From assembly GCA_030647105.1 (NCBI GenBank), contig JAUSJW010000003.1, positions 1 to 39,678 of the forward strand: a stretch of 39,678 nucleotides of DNA, written 5' to 3'. A program made the position numbers and the translations under genes. Under the pieces are notes generated by a model, which did not search any database, had not been told where the DNA came from, and saw only the letters and a program-made list of their open reading frames with translations. This DNA comes from Nanobdellota archaeon (lineage in GTDB: Archaea; Nanobdellota; Nanobdellia; Woesearchaeales; WJIZ01). Shown here in pieces: positions 1 through 7,044 of the stretch. How positions within the stretch are numbered: position 1 is the stretch's first letter; each line of letters begins with the position of its first letter.

Positions 1-1
1 G

Positions 2-559
2 GTCCTTCCCGCCTACCTCGTCGGCAGGGAAGTCGAGCAGAACACGCGCTTCAATATTACGCGTTCCATGCTTGTGCCATCCGGTGAGGGCTATGTTATC
101 AACCCGCTTTCCTCTGGCGCGTCGTACTTCTTCACCAACCGCGAACAGCAAGGAAAGGTCGAGCTCTTCATGAACCCGGAGGAATCCCCGTCACGAAAGG
201 CTCTCGAGAACATCCAGCAGGTCGCCCAGAAACGCCGTCTCGACCTCGTCGTCCATTTCCTCAAGCCAGCGGCGCAGAACCTTGTCTGCGTCAAAGAACT
301 CGAGCCTGAGAAATTGCAGCCCTTCCTCAGCTGCCTGGAGAAAGATGAGACTGAAAAGTGCTACGCGAATTACCAAATCAACCAGCAGGAAGTCGAGTCC
401 TGCGATGACGCGTCGATTCTCGCGAGCGACGCCCAGCGCGCCAAAGCCTTCTACATCAACACCGCTCCTGTCTTCGTCTTCAGCAACCAATACAAGAAAG
501 GTGGCTCATTAAGCCCTGAATTGCTAGAAGAAGCGTTCTGCAGCGTCAACGCCTGCTAA
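2..559 (+). CDS. Thioredoxin-like protein, C-terminal part (5' end outside window)
   Basis: The reading frame is open from base 2, so the gene begins before the window; the first ATG inside (68) is internal. The visible 186 residues include several cysteines (around LVCVKEL, FLSCLEK, KCYAN, VESCDD and the final FCSVNAC). The end, NTAPVFVFSNQYKKGG followed by a short helix, resembles the cis-proline strand and last helix of a thioredoxin/DsbA fold (compare TPxFxxNxxxxxG). The paired cysteines suggest an extracytoplasmic, disulfide-bonded protein, but the N-terminus needed to see a signal peptide or CxxC site is missing. It is convergent with the prephenate dehydratase gene and their 3' ends overlap by 14 bp. 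The fold is an inference from the C-terminal pattern only. Confidence 0.6.
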   Translation, partial: VLPAYLVGREVEQNTRFNITRSMLVPSGEGYVINPLSSGASYFFTNREQQGKVELFMNPEESPSRKALENIQQVAQKRRLDLVVHFLKPAAQNLVCVKELEPEKLQPFLSCLEKDETEKCYANYQINQQEVESCDDASILASDAQRAKAFYINTAPVFVFSNQYKKGGSLSPELLEEAFCSVNAC

Positions 560-1124
560 TTCCTTTTTTTCTTACTACATAGATGAACGTCGTAACATTA
601 TCCTGCTTGTCGCCGATGTTGCTATCGAGTATCTGAAGCCCATACATGGTCATGCCCATGATGCTCCCTACCGCGGCTACGTTGAGAAGTCTTCCATCGT
701 GGATGTCTCGCATCGCTTTTGCCGTGCTTTCAACTGCGATGCGTTCGGCGGAGGGATAGTTCGCTCCAAGATAGAGTTCACACTCGCGCAACGCCGTGTC
801 CTTCGAGCGAATTTCGGTGATATCCGAACGGCTTGCGTCAGGATGGATGCCGAGCGCAAGACAGATGTCCAAGTCGTGGCTATACTTTCTAGTAAACGTT
901 TCCCTCTCCTTCATCCTCCTTATGGTTTCCCCATAATCGCCGGCGATGCTGTTGCGAAACGGAACAACACCACCTTCCACCGTTTTACTGTCAACGGCGT
1001 CAAAGACCTCATCAATGGAACCGAGTGGAACCTTTTCAATATTATGCCTGCCGAGCCTCGCGGTAAACAGTTCAACCGCTTGCTGGGTGTAGGTTCCAGC
1101 GGGTCCCAAATAACCGATTCTCAT
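546..1124 (-). CDS. pheA: Prephenate dehydratase, catalytic domain only
   Basis: Converts prephenate to phenylpyruvate in phenylalanine synthesis. The 192 residues cover the catalytic domain: GYLGPAGTYT at 4-13, VPFRNSIAG at 54-62 (family VPIENSxxG), ESTAKAM at 132-138 and NVTTF at 176-180 (family NxTRF). The catalytic Thr of the TRF motif is kept (T178), but the Arg is Thr and the Glu of VPIENS is Arg. There is no C-terminal ACT domain, so phenylalanine feedback by the usual route is not expected. A TATA-like ATATAAA at 1148-1154 lies 27 bp before the ATG, pointing to a leaderless mRNA. The family is clear; full activity is less sure because two signature positions differ. Confidence 0.85.
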   Translation of the reverse strand: MRIGYLGPAGTYTQQAVELFTARLGRHNIEKVPLGSIDEVFDAVDSKTVEGGVVPFRNSIAGDYGETIRRMKERETFTRKYSHDLDICLALGIHPDASRSDITEIRSKDTALRECELYLGANYPSAERIAVESTAKAMRDIHDGRLLNVAAVGSIMGMTMYGLQILDSNIGDKQDNVTTFIYVVRKKGISRR

Positions 1125-1147
1125 GAGAGAAAGGAATCAAAAGGAGA

Positions 1148-1154
1148 ATATAAA
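1148..1154 (-). promoter_or_regulatory. TATA box of the prephenate dehydratase gene
   Basis: TTTATAT on the minus strand, centred 27 bp before the ATG at 1124. This is the archaeal spacing for transcription starting at or next to the start codon. Confidence 0.6.
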
Positions 1155-1161
1155 CGTAAGG

Positions 1162-1175
1162 AAAAAATAAAAAAA
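1162..1175 (-). terminator. T-rich terminator of dnaG
   Basis: Immediately after the dnaG stop the minus strand reads as runs of T broken by single A's, as in archaeal oligo-T termination. It lies just upstream of the PDT promoter. Confidence 0.5.
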
Positions 1176-2441
1176 TTAAAGCTCGTTCGCCGTGAGCAAT
1201 TCAACACGCGTCTCGTCCTGGCCGACATGGCTGTCCATGCCAATCAGGATTTTGACGTCCGCGCGCTCGCAGCTTCTGACAAGCTCCTTCTCGATGGAGC
1301 CGTCGAACACAACCGCGTACACGCCGCGGCCCATGCTCTTCAATGTCGGCTCAAGCTCGGTCAAGGGCACCTTGCCAAGAACTGCCAGTTTGTCGTCCAA
1401 AACCTGCGCTCCGCGGGTTCCAACCAGGCTTTCAAGCATCTCGGAGAACGCTTTCTTCTGCTCCTCGGTCAGCTCCTTCCTTTTCAGGGGCTGCTGCTGG
1501 AGAGGCGCGCGCATAGGCGGTTGCTGCTGCATCATTGGAGGTCTTCCCGGTGGCATCGGCCTGGCGGAACCAAAGGGCTTGCGCGCCCCGCCGTTCGGGC
1601 CTTCTTTGTTGCCGATTTCCATCAGCGCCTGTTCGCCAGAGACGCGCGCTCGTAGGGAGTTGTGGATTTCCTTCTTGGTGATTTCCTCAACTTCCTTGCC
1701 GTCCGGCGCTTTCGTCACGAAATCCACTTCAGCGCGTGCAGTCACTTCCTTGATAATCAGGCTACCGCCCCTATCACCGTCAGTGAACAGCGTAACCGTC
1801 TTCTCCTTGCATAAAGGAATCAGGCTTTCAGGCATGTTGGTGCCGTTCATGGCCACCGCGTTCTTGAATCCGTGCTTCAAAAGATTGATGACATCAGCCC
1901 GGCCTTCGACCAGGATGATTTCATCGCTCTCTTCAATCGCGGGTCCGGCGGGCAATTTCTCAGGCCCCCATTCCGTGATTTCCATGACGCGGACAGAATA
2001 CGCGACCTCGTCAGCCAGTTCCTGGCTGTCGGGAATCGAGGATTCCATGAGGTTCTTGAGCAGTTGTTTAGCGCGCTCAATGACCTGCTTCCTTTTGCTA
2101 ATGCGAACATCGTCAATCTTCTCAATAATTAGATGCGAGTTGCAGGGTCCAATGCGCTGGATAATCTCCAAAGCCGCCGCGATAATCGCGGTCTCAGCCT
2201 TGTCCAGAGAACTCGGAACAAGGATTTTGCCCGAGGTCTTGCCTGCTTTGGTATCAGTATTGACCTCAATGCGGCCAATCCTTCCTGAACGCTGCAGTTC
2301 CCGTAATTCAAGGTCTGCTCCGAGAAGTCCTTCTGTCTGTCCGAAGATGGCTCCGATGACGTCAGGTCGGTCGACCACACCATCGATTGTGATGTTTGCT
2401 TGAATGATATATTTTGCTGAAACTGGGCTGACTTTTCCCAT
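1176..2441 (-). CDS. dnaG: Archaeal DnaG (TOPRIM primase / exosome subunit)
   Basis: A 421-residue archaeal DnaG. In archaea this protein is a core component of the RNA exosome (with Csl4/Rrp41) and has primase activity in some species. The TOPRIM domain is seen as ILVEGRADV (E179) and TLFTDGDRGG (D221, D223), preceded by the conserved N-terminal IIQANITIDGVVDRPDVIGA region. A Pro/Gln/Met-rich linker at about 300-325 leads to the conserved C-terminal domain, which ends RVELLTANEL. The ATG at 2441 has GGTGA (2448-2452, minus strand) 6 nt upstream, so unlike its neighbours it is translated from a leader. That leader is long and structured (separate entries). Length is normal for the family. Confidence 0.96.
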   Translation of the reverse strand: MGKVSPVSAKYIIQANITIDGVVDRPDVIGAIFGQTEGLLGADLELRELQRSGRIGRIEVNTDTKAGKTSGKILVPSSLDKAETAIIAAALEIIQRIGPCNSHLIIEKIDDVRISKRKQVIERAKQLLKNLMESSIPDSQELADEVAYSVRVMEITEWGPEKLPAGPAIEESDEIILVEGRADVINLLKHGFKNAVAMNGTNMPESLIPLCKEKTVTLFTDGDRGGSLIIKEVTARAEVDFVTKAPDGKEVEEITKKEIHNSLRARVSGEQALMEIGNKEGPNGGARKPFGSARPMPPGRPPMMQQQPPMRAPLQQQPLKRKELTEEQKKAFSEMLESLVGTRGAQVLDDKLAVLGKVPLTELEPTLKSMGRGVYAVVFDGSIEKELVRSCERADVKILIGMDSHVGQDETRVELLTANEL

Positions 2442-2484
2442 AGTGGTTCACCTTGTGCTTGTAGAAAACGAGGGAAAAAATGGA

Positions 2485-2579
2485 GCCCGCCACTAACTCC
2501 CAAACTCATGGCTTGCCGTTGATTAGACGTCCCTTGCGGGGATTTTAGCGTAGCTCCTTTGAGTACTCTCGTGGCAGGC
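2485..2579 (-). ncRNA. Structured leader or small RNA upstream of dnaG
   Basis: No ORF lies between dnaG and 2690. On the minus strand a 9-bp stem forms between 2571-2579 (GCCTGCCAC) and 2485-2493 (GTGGCGGGC), with one G-U pair. Inside it are a 6-bp stem (2558-2563 with 2499-2504, one G-U) and a small TCCC/GGGA hairpin (2530-2542). A TATA box at 2641-2650 would start a transcript near 2617 that runs through this element into dnaG. It could be a cis-regulatory leader or a processed RNA. I do not recognise a known riboswitch class. Confidence 0.45.
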
Positions 2580-2640
2580 TTTTATGAACATGATAATCCC
2601 AATAGTTTTCTACTGATATCCGCATAGAAGTCAAACGAGG

Positions 2641-2650
2641 TATAAAAAGG
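2641..2650 (-). promoter_or_regulatory. TATA box for the dnaG transcript
   Basis: CCTTTTTATA on the minus strand preceded by CCAAA, resembling BRE plus TATA. It would give an unusually long leader of about 175 nt for this genome. The plus strand also reads TATAAAAA here, but a plus transcript would be antisense to the gene at 2690. Confidence 0.45.
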
Positions 2651-2689
2651 TTTGGATTATGAATTAATTTCTATATAGAAAAAATAGGT

Positions 2690-3082
2690 TTACTCCTCTA
2701 ATATCCCAAGAAGCAGACCGTACGCTAGAACATGGCGCGTCTTTGGAAGCCCCCCTAACAAAGGGAGCGCCAAGTCAAACACACGTTCTGCGATACTAAG
2801 CGTTGTGACTTCTCGGTCGCTTCCGCTCATCAGGCTGCCAATGTCTGCTCCTACCCCTCCTCTTCCAATCCAGACACCCCCTGCTTGGAGGCGTGTGATA
2901 TCAGGCAGACTACTTCCATCAGTGGTGCGCGCATAGGGCCCAAGAACAATATCTCTTAACGGAACATACAAAACTCGCCGTGAGGCATCTCCTTCAAGAG
3001 GCACCCTCAATCGTTCTGGAAGCGTATGAGAACCCAAGCCGACAAGGTAGGCAGGCAATAATCTGTTATCGTTCTCAACCAT
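2690..3082 (-). CDS. Orphan protein, 130 aa
   Basis: Not recognised. The reading frame is open to 3211, where it would overlap kbl. I chose the internal ATG at 3082 because CCTTATAAGG at 3104-3113 is centred 26 bp before it, the leaderless spacing used throughout the window. The 130-aa product has no signal peptide or convincing membrane helix. It contains a glycine-rich stretch (GGVWIGRGGVGADIGS, about 88-103) and a Leu-rich C-terminus (YGLLLGILEE). Codon choice is more AT-tolerant than in adjacent kbl and tdh, as in the other orphan genes of the window. It lies downstream of kbl on the same strand but has its own promoter. Confidence 0.6.
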   Translation of the reverse strand: MVENDNRLLPAYLVGLGSHTLPERLRVPLEGDASRRVLYVPLRDIVLGPYARTTDGSSLPDITRLQAGGVWIGRGGVGADIGSLMSGSDREVTTLSIAERVFDLALPLLGGLPKTRHVLAYGLLLGILEE

Positions 3083-3103
3083 ATTAAAGGAGAGGGCTTC
3101 CTG

Positions 3104-3113
3104 CCTTATAAGG
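3104..3113 (-). promoter_or_regulatory. TATA box deciding the start of the 130-aa orphan gene
   Basis: The palindrome CCTTATAAGG lies inside the 3' end region of kbl, 26 bp before the ATG at 3082. It supports the shorter protein over the 173-aa version that would start within kbl. Confidence 0.55.
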
Positions 3114-3152
3114 CTGCTTGAGAACTGACAAAGCCAACTAGAGCGGCATACT

Positions 3153-4409
3153 TCATCCAAGAACTCCCGTCTTCTTTCCAGCCCGAACAGCAGCGGAAAC
3201 AAACTCTTCAATATCCTTCTCTGTATGCGCGGCGGAAATCTGCACGCGAATCTCGTCCCGACCAGCCGTCACAACCGGATACGACAGGTTCGTCGCGATG
3301 AATCCTTCCTCAAAGAGCGCCTTCGCGAAGTTTCTGCACTTGACGCTCTCGCCAATCAGGAGCGGCTGGACCGCGTGAATAGAGTCAGCAGCAAAAGCAA
3401 ATCCGGCTTCTTTCATCTTCTTCTTGAAAGAAGCGATATTCGCGTGCAGCTTCTCAATAAACTTCTTCCCTTCAGCACTATCAACCAGTTTTACCGAAGC
3501 CAATCCAGCTCCAGCAGTGCCAGGAGAAATCGAATTAGAATAGATATACGTCGGAGACGCCTCACGCAGGTAATCAATCATCAGCTTGTCGCTCACAACA
3601 TACCCACCGTCCGCTCCAAATCCTTTTCCAAGAGTCCCAATCAATAAGTCGCAGCGAGCAGAACAAAACTCTTCAACCCCCCTTCCACTTTTTCCAAAGG
3701 CGCCGATGCCATGGCTGTCGTCCACAATCGTCACAACACCTTCCTCAAACTCCTTTTCAAAAGATTTCGCGATGTCGCAGAACTTCTTCAAGTCTTGATA
3801 TTCTCCGAGCATGGAAAAGATCCCATCAGTAACTGCGACAACCCGCTTGAACTTCCCCTTGTTCTCATCAAGAATCCGTCTGAAGTCCTCTAAATCCAGA
3901 TGCTTGAACACTAGCCTGTTTTCTTTAGGCAAGTTAGCGACCCGAATCCCGTCAATAATGCACCGATGATTCAACTCATCCGAAACTACAAGCGTGTTGT
4001 CAGACACTTTTGTATCCTTCGCCTGGCCTTTAATCATGCATTGAATAACCGCCATGCTCGTCGCGAACGCGGAAGAAAACACCATACCCGATTCCCGGTG
4101 ATGAAACGCGGCAAGCGCAGATTCCAGCTCCTTGTGCACTTTCAAAGTACCGGAAATGAAGCGGACAGCTCCCGGTCCTGTTCCAAAGTGCCGTGATGCC
4201 TCCTCCTCTCCTTTTCTCAACGTTTCATGGAATCGCAATCCTAAATAGTCATTCGAGTTGAAGATAGAATACTTCTTTCCTTTAATCAATGCTTTAGGCG
4301 CGTGCCCGGCTTCATGCGAAAATCCCTCGAAAACCAGCTCCTCGCGTTTCGTCGTCCCAGCAGAATCAACTCTCGCCAATTCAGCTTGTAAGGTCTCGCG
4401 GAGACTCAT
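3153..4409 (-). CDS. kbl: Glycine C-acetyltransferase (2-amino-3-ketobutyrate CoA ligase)
   Basis: PLP-dependent alpha-oxoamine synthase of 418 residues that cleaves 2-amino-3-oxobutyrate with CoA to glycine and acetyl-CoA. Visible family features are NSNDYLGL at 51-58, GAVRFISGT at 80-88, DDSHGIGAFGKSGRG at 230-244 and the Schiff-base lysine K262 in GTLGKGFGADGG. The start overlaps the tdh stop by 4 bp (ATGA), so the two are translationally coupled and form the two-step threonine-to-glycine pathway. Close relatives in the family (BioF, ALA synthase, SPT) use other acyl-CoAs; the tdh neighbour is what makes the Kbl assignment firm. Confidence 0.92.
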   Translation of the reverse strand: MSLRETLQAELARVDSAGTTKREELVFEGFSHEAGHAPKALIKGKKYSIFNSNDYLGLRFHETLRKGEEEASRHFGTGPGAVRFISGTLKVHKELESALAAFHHRESGMVFSSAFATSMAVIQCMIKGQAKDTKVSDNTLVVSDELNHRCIIDGIRVANLPKENRLVFKHLDLEDFRRILDENKGKFKRVVAVTDGIFSMLGEYQDLKKFCDIAKSFEKEFEEGVVTIVDDSHGIGAFGKSGRGVEEFCSARCDLLIGTLGKGFGADGGYVVSDKLMIDYLREASPTYIYSNSISPGTAGAGLASVKLVDSAEGKKFIEKLHANIASFKKKMKEAGFAFAADSIHAVQPLLIGESVKCRNFAKALFEEGFIATNLSYPVVTAGRDEIRVQISAAHTEKDIEEFVSAAVRAGKKTGVLG

Positions 4410-5359
4410 TTGCGTATCCCTAGCTTCTTCTTGAGCTCCTTAATCATGATGGTAGTCATCTCAGCCACTCCGTATGTATGCTTCCAGCCCCAGTCCTTGC
4501 GCGCCTGGCTGTCGTCAACACTCTGCGGCCAGGAATCGGCGATTTTCTGCCGGGCGTCAGGCACATACGTGCACGTGAACTTTGGCAGGTGCTTTTTCAC
4601 TTCAGCTGCGAGTTCAGCGGCCGAGAAGCTGATGGCCGCGAGGTTGTAGCTCGTGCGCACCGCGATTTTTTCGACTGGCGCTTCCATAAGCTTGATGGTG
4701 CCCTCGATGGCGTCGTCCATGTACATCATGGGAAGGATCGTATCGGGGCGCACGAAACACTCGTATTTCCCTTTCTGGAGCGCGTCGTAGAAAATTCCAA
4801 CCGCGTAATCCGTCGTTCCGCCGCCTGGCGGCGCCTTGTAGCTGATGAGGCCGGGATAGCGCAAGCTGCGCACGTCCAGGCCGTATTTATGGTGATAATA
4901 TTGGCATAGGAGTTCCCCAGAAACCTTAGTCACGCCATACATAGTCGTCGGCTCGAGAATTGTGTGCTGGGGCGTGTTGACGCGCGGTGTCGTGGGTCCG
5001 AACGCTGCGATGGAGCTCGGCCAAAACACTTTCTTTAGCTTGTGCTTCACAGCGAGGTCAAGGACAATCTTCAGGCTTTTCACGTTGAGCCGCCAGGCGT
5101 TGTCTGGATTCTTCTCACCGCTCGCGGAAAGCAGGGACGCGAGATGGTAAACCGTGTCTACCTGGTTGTGCACAATGAGGCTCTCAATCTCTCCTTTGTC
5201 GGTGGCGTCGCAAATCTCGTACGGCTCCATCTCCTCGGGAGGGTGAGGCTCACGAATATCGACGGCGATGATATTCTCTCTGCCGTATTTCGCCCTCAGG
5301 GCGGGAACAAGCTCAGAGCCAATCTGCCCAAAAGCGCCAATGACGAGGGTTTTTGCCAT
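4406..5359 (-). CDS. tdh: L-threonine 3-dehydrogenase, short-chain (epimerase-like) type
   Basis: NAD-dependent oxidation of threonine to 2-amino-3-oxobutyrate by an extended-SDR enzyme (317 aa). The Rossmann glycine motif GAFGQIG is at 8-14, the acidic residue for NAD ribose is D34 (AVDIRE), and the catalytic set is S115/S116, Y141 and K145 (MYGVTK). PGLISY and YNLAAISFSA match the SDR-type TDH family rather than sugar epimerases. TTTTTAAAG at 5382-5390 lies 27 bp before the ATG, so the mRNA is probably leaderless. First gene of the tdh-kbl operon. Confidence 0.9.
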   Translation of the reverse strand: MAKTLVIGAFGQIGSELVPALRAKYGRENIIAVDIREPHPPEEMEPYEICDATDKGEIESLIVHNQVDTVYHLASLLSASGEKNPDNAWRLNVKSLKIVLDLAVKHKLKKVFWPSSIAAFGPTTPRVNTPQHTILEPTTMYGVTKVSGELLCQYYHHKYGLDVRSLRYPGLISYKAPPGGGTTDYAVGIFYDALQKGKYECFVRPDTILPMMYMDDAIEGTIKLMEAPVEKIAVRTSYNLAAISFSAAELAAEVKKHLPKFTCTYVPDARQKIADSWPQSVDDSQARKDWGWKHTYGVAEMTTIMIKELKKKLGIRK

Positions 5360-5381
5360 TCAAGGCTACAAAGTGGCTCGA

Positions 5382-5390
5382 TTTTTAAAG
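5382..5390 (-). promoter_or_regulatory. TATA box of the tdh-kbl operon
   Basis: CTTTAAAAA on the minus strand, centred 27 bp before the tdh ATG. Confidence 0.6.
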
Positions 5391-5477
5391 ATATTGGCGA
5401 AACTAGGCCTGGGCTGGGGATATGAGGGTACTAGGGAAACGAAGCACGATTAAGAGCATCTCAATCATTTAGAAAAA

Positions 5478-5511
5478 CCCTAAAGAGACCCCCGAAGGGG
5501 CCCCCTTAGGG
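5478..5511. repeat. GC-rich nested hairpin
   Basis: CCCTAA (5478-5483) pairs with TTAGGG (5506-5511), enclosing a CCCC/GGGG hairpin. Lies between divergent tdh and the orphan promoter at 5545. The 11-mer CCCCCTTAGGG at 5501-5511 recurs (reverse complement) at 32962-32974, in another divergent promoter region. Confidence 0.5.
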
Positions 5512-5544
5512 AAAAAGAGGTAATCCTTTTGTAGAAGGCGCTTC

Positions 5545-5552
5545 TATATAAA
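5545..5552 (+). promoter_or_regulatory. Orphan TATA box (no ORF follows)
   Basis: A strong TATATAAA with no plausible ORF in the next 120 bp. The next gene, rio1, has its own TATA at 5668. It is expected to start an RNA near 5575. Confidence 0.55.
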
Positions 5553-5574
5553 TGTTTCTTTTATGACACCATTC

Positions 5575-5650
5575 TTGAGTGGTTTCTATGAGTTTTCATT
5601 CTTGTGTGAAGTCGTAAAGGGACGAAGCCTCTGAGTCCCTTTACCGCTTC
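5575..5650 (+). ncRNA. Candidate small structured RNA
   Basis: Downstream of the TATA at 5545-5552 the sequence forms a short ACCATT/AGTGGT hairpin (near 5577-5592) and a perfect 10-bp stem, GTAAAGGGAC (5614-5623) with GTCCCTTTAC (5635-5644), closed by an 11-nt loop. There is no ORF and no clear C/D or H/ACA signature. The ends are estimates from promoter spacing and the last stem. Confidence 0.4.
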
Positions 5651-5667
5651 CCCCTATTCGCTATACT

Positions 5668-5674
5668 TTTATAA
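5668..5674 (+). promoter_or_regulatory. TATA box of rio1
   Basis: TTTATAA centred 28 bp before the ATG at 5699, indicating a leaderless start. Confidence 0.6.
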
Positions 5675-5698
5675 GCCGTATCCACACTCATCAAGAAC

Positions 5699-6451
5699 AT
5701 GACTCAGGACAAGTTCAAGACGATGCACAATGTCTTTGATAATTTCACCAATCTCACGCTCTTCAAGCTCATCTCCCAAGGCCACTTCGAGGGCCTCGAA
5801 GGCCCCGTAAGCATTGGCAAGGAGGCCAACATCTTCACGGCCAAGAAAGGAGACGGGAAAGTTATCGTGAAAATCTATCGCCTGGAAGCGTGCGACTTCA
5901 ATCGCATGTATGACTATATCAAGGAAGACTCGCGCTATATCAACCTCAAAGGAAAAAAGCGAAAAATCATCTTCGCCTGGGTACAGCGCGAGTTCCGCAA
6001 CCTCATGAAGGCCAGAGAAGCGGGTGTCCGTGTTCCAACGCCGCTCACCTTCGCCAACAACATCCTGGTCCTCGAGATGATTGGCCAAGCGGAACCCGCG
6101 TCAAAATTGAAAGATGAGGTTCCCAAAGACAAGCAGGCCTTCCTGGACGCTATCCTAGACAATATGGCTCTGCTCAACAAGGCAGGCCTTGTCCACGCCG
6201 ACCTCTCCCCCTTCAACATCCTCAACGATAGGGAAAAGCCCGTCTTCATCGATTTCTCCCAGTGCACACCACTTGACTCCACCCGATTCGAGGAATTCCT
6301 CACCCGCGACCTGCGCAACATCCACACGTTCTTCAAAAAGGTCGGCCTTGATGTGGATATCGAGGAAATGCGCGCGAAAGTAACACGATTCCAGAGGCCA
6401 GAGACCAAGAAGGAGCTTCGCAGGACCGCGCTCTCAGCCAGCTCCCAGTAA
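5699..6451 (+). CDS. rio1: RIO1-type serine/threonine kinase/ATPase
   Basis: Atypical kinase needed for late maturation of the small ribosomal subunit. The 250 residues show the RIO1 ATP-binding loop SIGKEANIF at 38-46 (family STGKEANV), the lysine in VKIYR (K58), the catalytic loop HADLSPFN at 166-173 (D168, N173) and the metal-binding DFS at 185-187. The long segment KGKKRKIIFAWVQREFRNL at about 84-102 is typical of RIO1 rather than RIO2, and there is no N-terminal winged helix. It precedes the Dim2/Pno1-like KH gene, also a 40S/30S maturation factor, matching a conserved archaeal neighbourhood. Confidence 0.94.
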   Translation: MTQDKFKTMHNVFDNFTNLTLFKLISQGHFEGLEGPVSIGKEANIFTAKKGDGKVIVKIYRLEACDFNRMYDYIKEDSRYINLKGKKRKIIFAWVQREFRNLMKAREAGVRVPTPLTFANNILVLEMIGQAEPASKLKDEVPKDKQAFLDAILDNMALLNKAGLVHADLSPFNILNDREKPVFIDFSQCTPLDSTRFEEFLTRDLRNIHTFFKKVGLDVDIEEMRAKVTRFQRPETKKELRRTALSASSQ

Positions 6452-6460
6452 AACTAAAGA

Positions 6461-6468
6461 TATAAAAA
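6461..6468 (+). promoter_or_regulatory. TATA box of the KH-top6B-top6A operon
   Basis: TATAAAAA just after the rio1 stop, centred 26 bp before the ATG at 6490. Confidence 0.6.
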
Positions 6469-6489
6469 CGCCCCGCCGTTTTCAAAACC

Positions 6490-7044
6490 ATGGAAAATCT
6501 CCGTACCGAGCTCAAGATTCCGAGGGAACGCATCGCTGTTCTTATCGGAAAGGACGGCGCTATCAAGAGCGAGATAGAGGAGAATACCAAGACCAATCTC
6601 GAGATTGACTCAAAGGAAGGTGATATTTTCATCACCGGACCCGACGGCCTCGGCATCTACACCGCGAAGGAAATCGTAACGGCGATAGGGAGAGGATTCA
6701 ATCCGGAAATCGCGATGCTCCTTCTCAAGGTCGATTACGCGTTCGAGAATCTCAGCCTCCAGGAATATATGGGCAAGTCTAAGGACGCCATCCAACGGGT
6801 CAAGGGCCGCATCATCGGCTCCGAAGGCAAGACGAGAAAGCATATCGAGGAGCTCACCGAGACATCCATCTCAGTCTTCGGCAAGACAGTCTCCATCATC
6901 GGCGAGATTCAGAGCGTCATCGTGGCGAGGCGCGCCGTGGAGATGCTCATCGAGGGCTCGACGCACAGTTCAGTCTACAAGTGGCTCGAGCGCAAGCATC
7001 GCGAGCTTAAGCGGGCGGAGGCGGCCGAAAGATGGCAGAAGTGA
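6490..7044 (+). CDS. Dim2/Pno1-type KH-domain rRNA-processing protein
   Basis: 184 residues with two KH domains. KH1 has [15 protein letters not shown] at about 17-31; KH2 has [16 protein letters not shown] at about 103-118, the classic GxxG loop (GSEG). This is the archaeal counterpart of Pno1/Dim2, which binds the 3' end of 16S rRNA during small-subunit maturation. It has its own TATA box after rio1, and its 3' end overlaps top6B by 13 bp, suggesting co-transcription of the KH gene, top6B and top6A. The linkage of ribosome-assembly genes to topoisomerase VI genes is also seen in other archaea. Confidence 0.9.
   Translation: MENLRTELKIPRERIAVLIGKDGAIKSEIEENTKTNLEIDSKEGDIFITGPDGLGIYTAKEIVTAIGRGFNPEIAMLLLKVDYAFENLSLQEYMGKSKDAIQRVKGRIIGSEGKTRKHIEELTETSISVFGKTVSIIGEIQSVIVARRAVEMLIEGSTHSSVYKWLERKHRELKRAEAAERWQK

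Noticed and set aside
699-1655. 318-codon plus-strand ORF across the PDT and dnaG genes
   Set aside because: Crosses two genuine minus-strand genes and their promoter/terminator; no coding motif.
1192-2403. 403-codon ORF on the plus strand opposite dnaG
   Set aside because: Exact antisense of a well-conserved gene; the translation is Ser/Arg-rich with no family features and the sense gene explains the open frame.
2485-2579. IS200/IS605 end or omega RNA near dnaG
   Set aside because: The stems are suggestive, but there is no TnpA/TnpB gene or remnant nearby and no target-site evidence.
3083-3211. N-terminal extension of the 130-aa orphan protein
   Set aside because: Would overlap kbl, and the TATA box at 3104-3113 lies inside it, so transcription probably starts after it.
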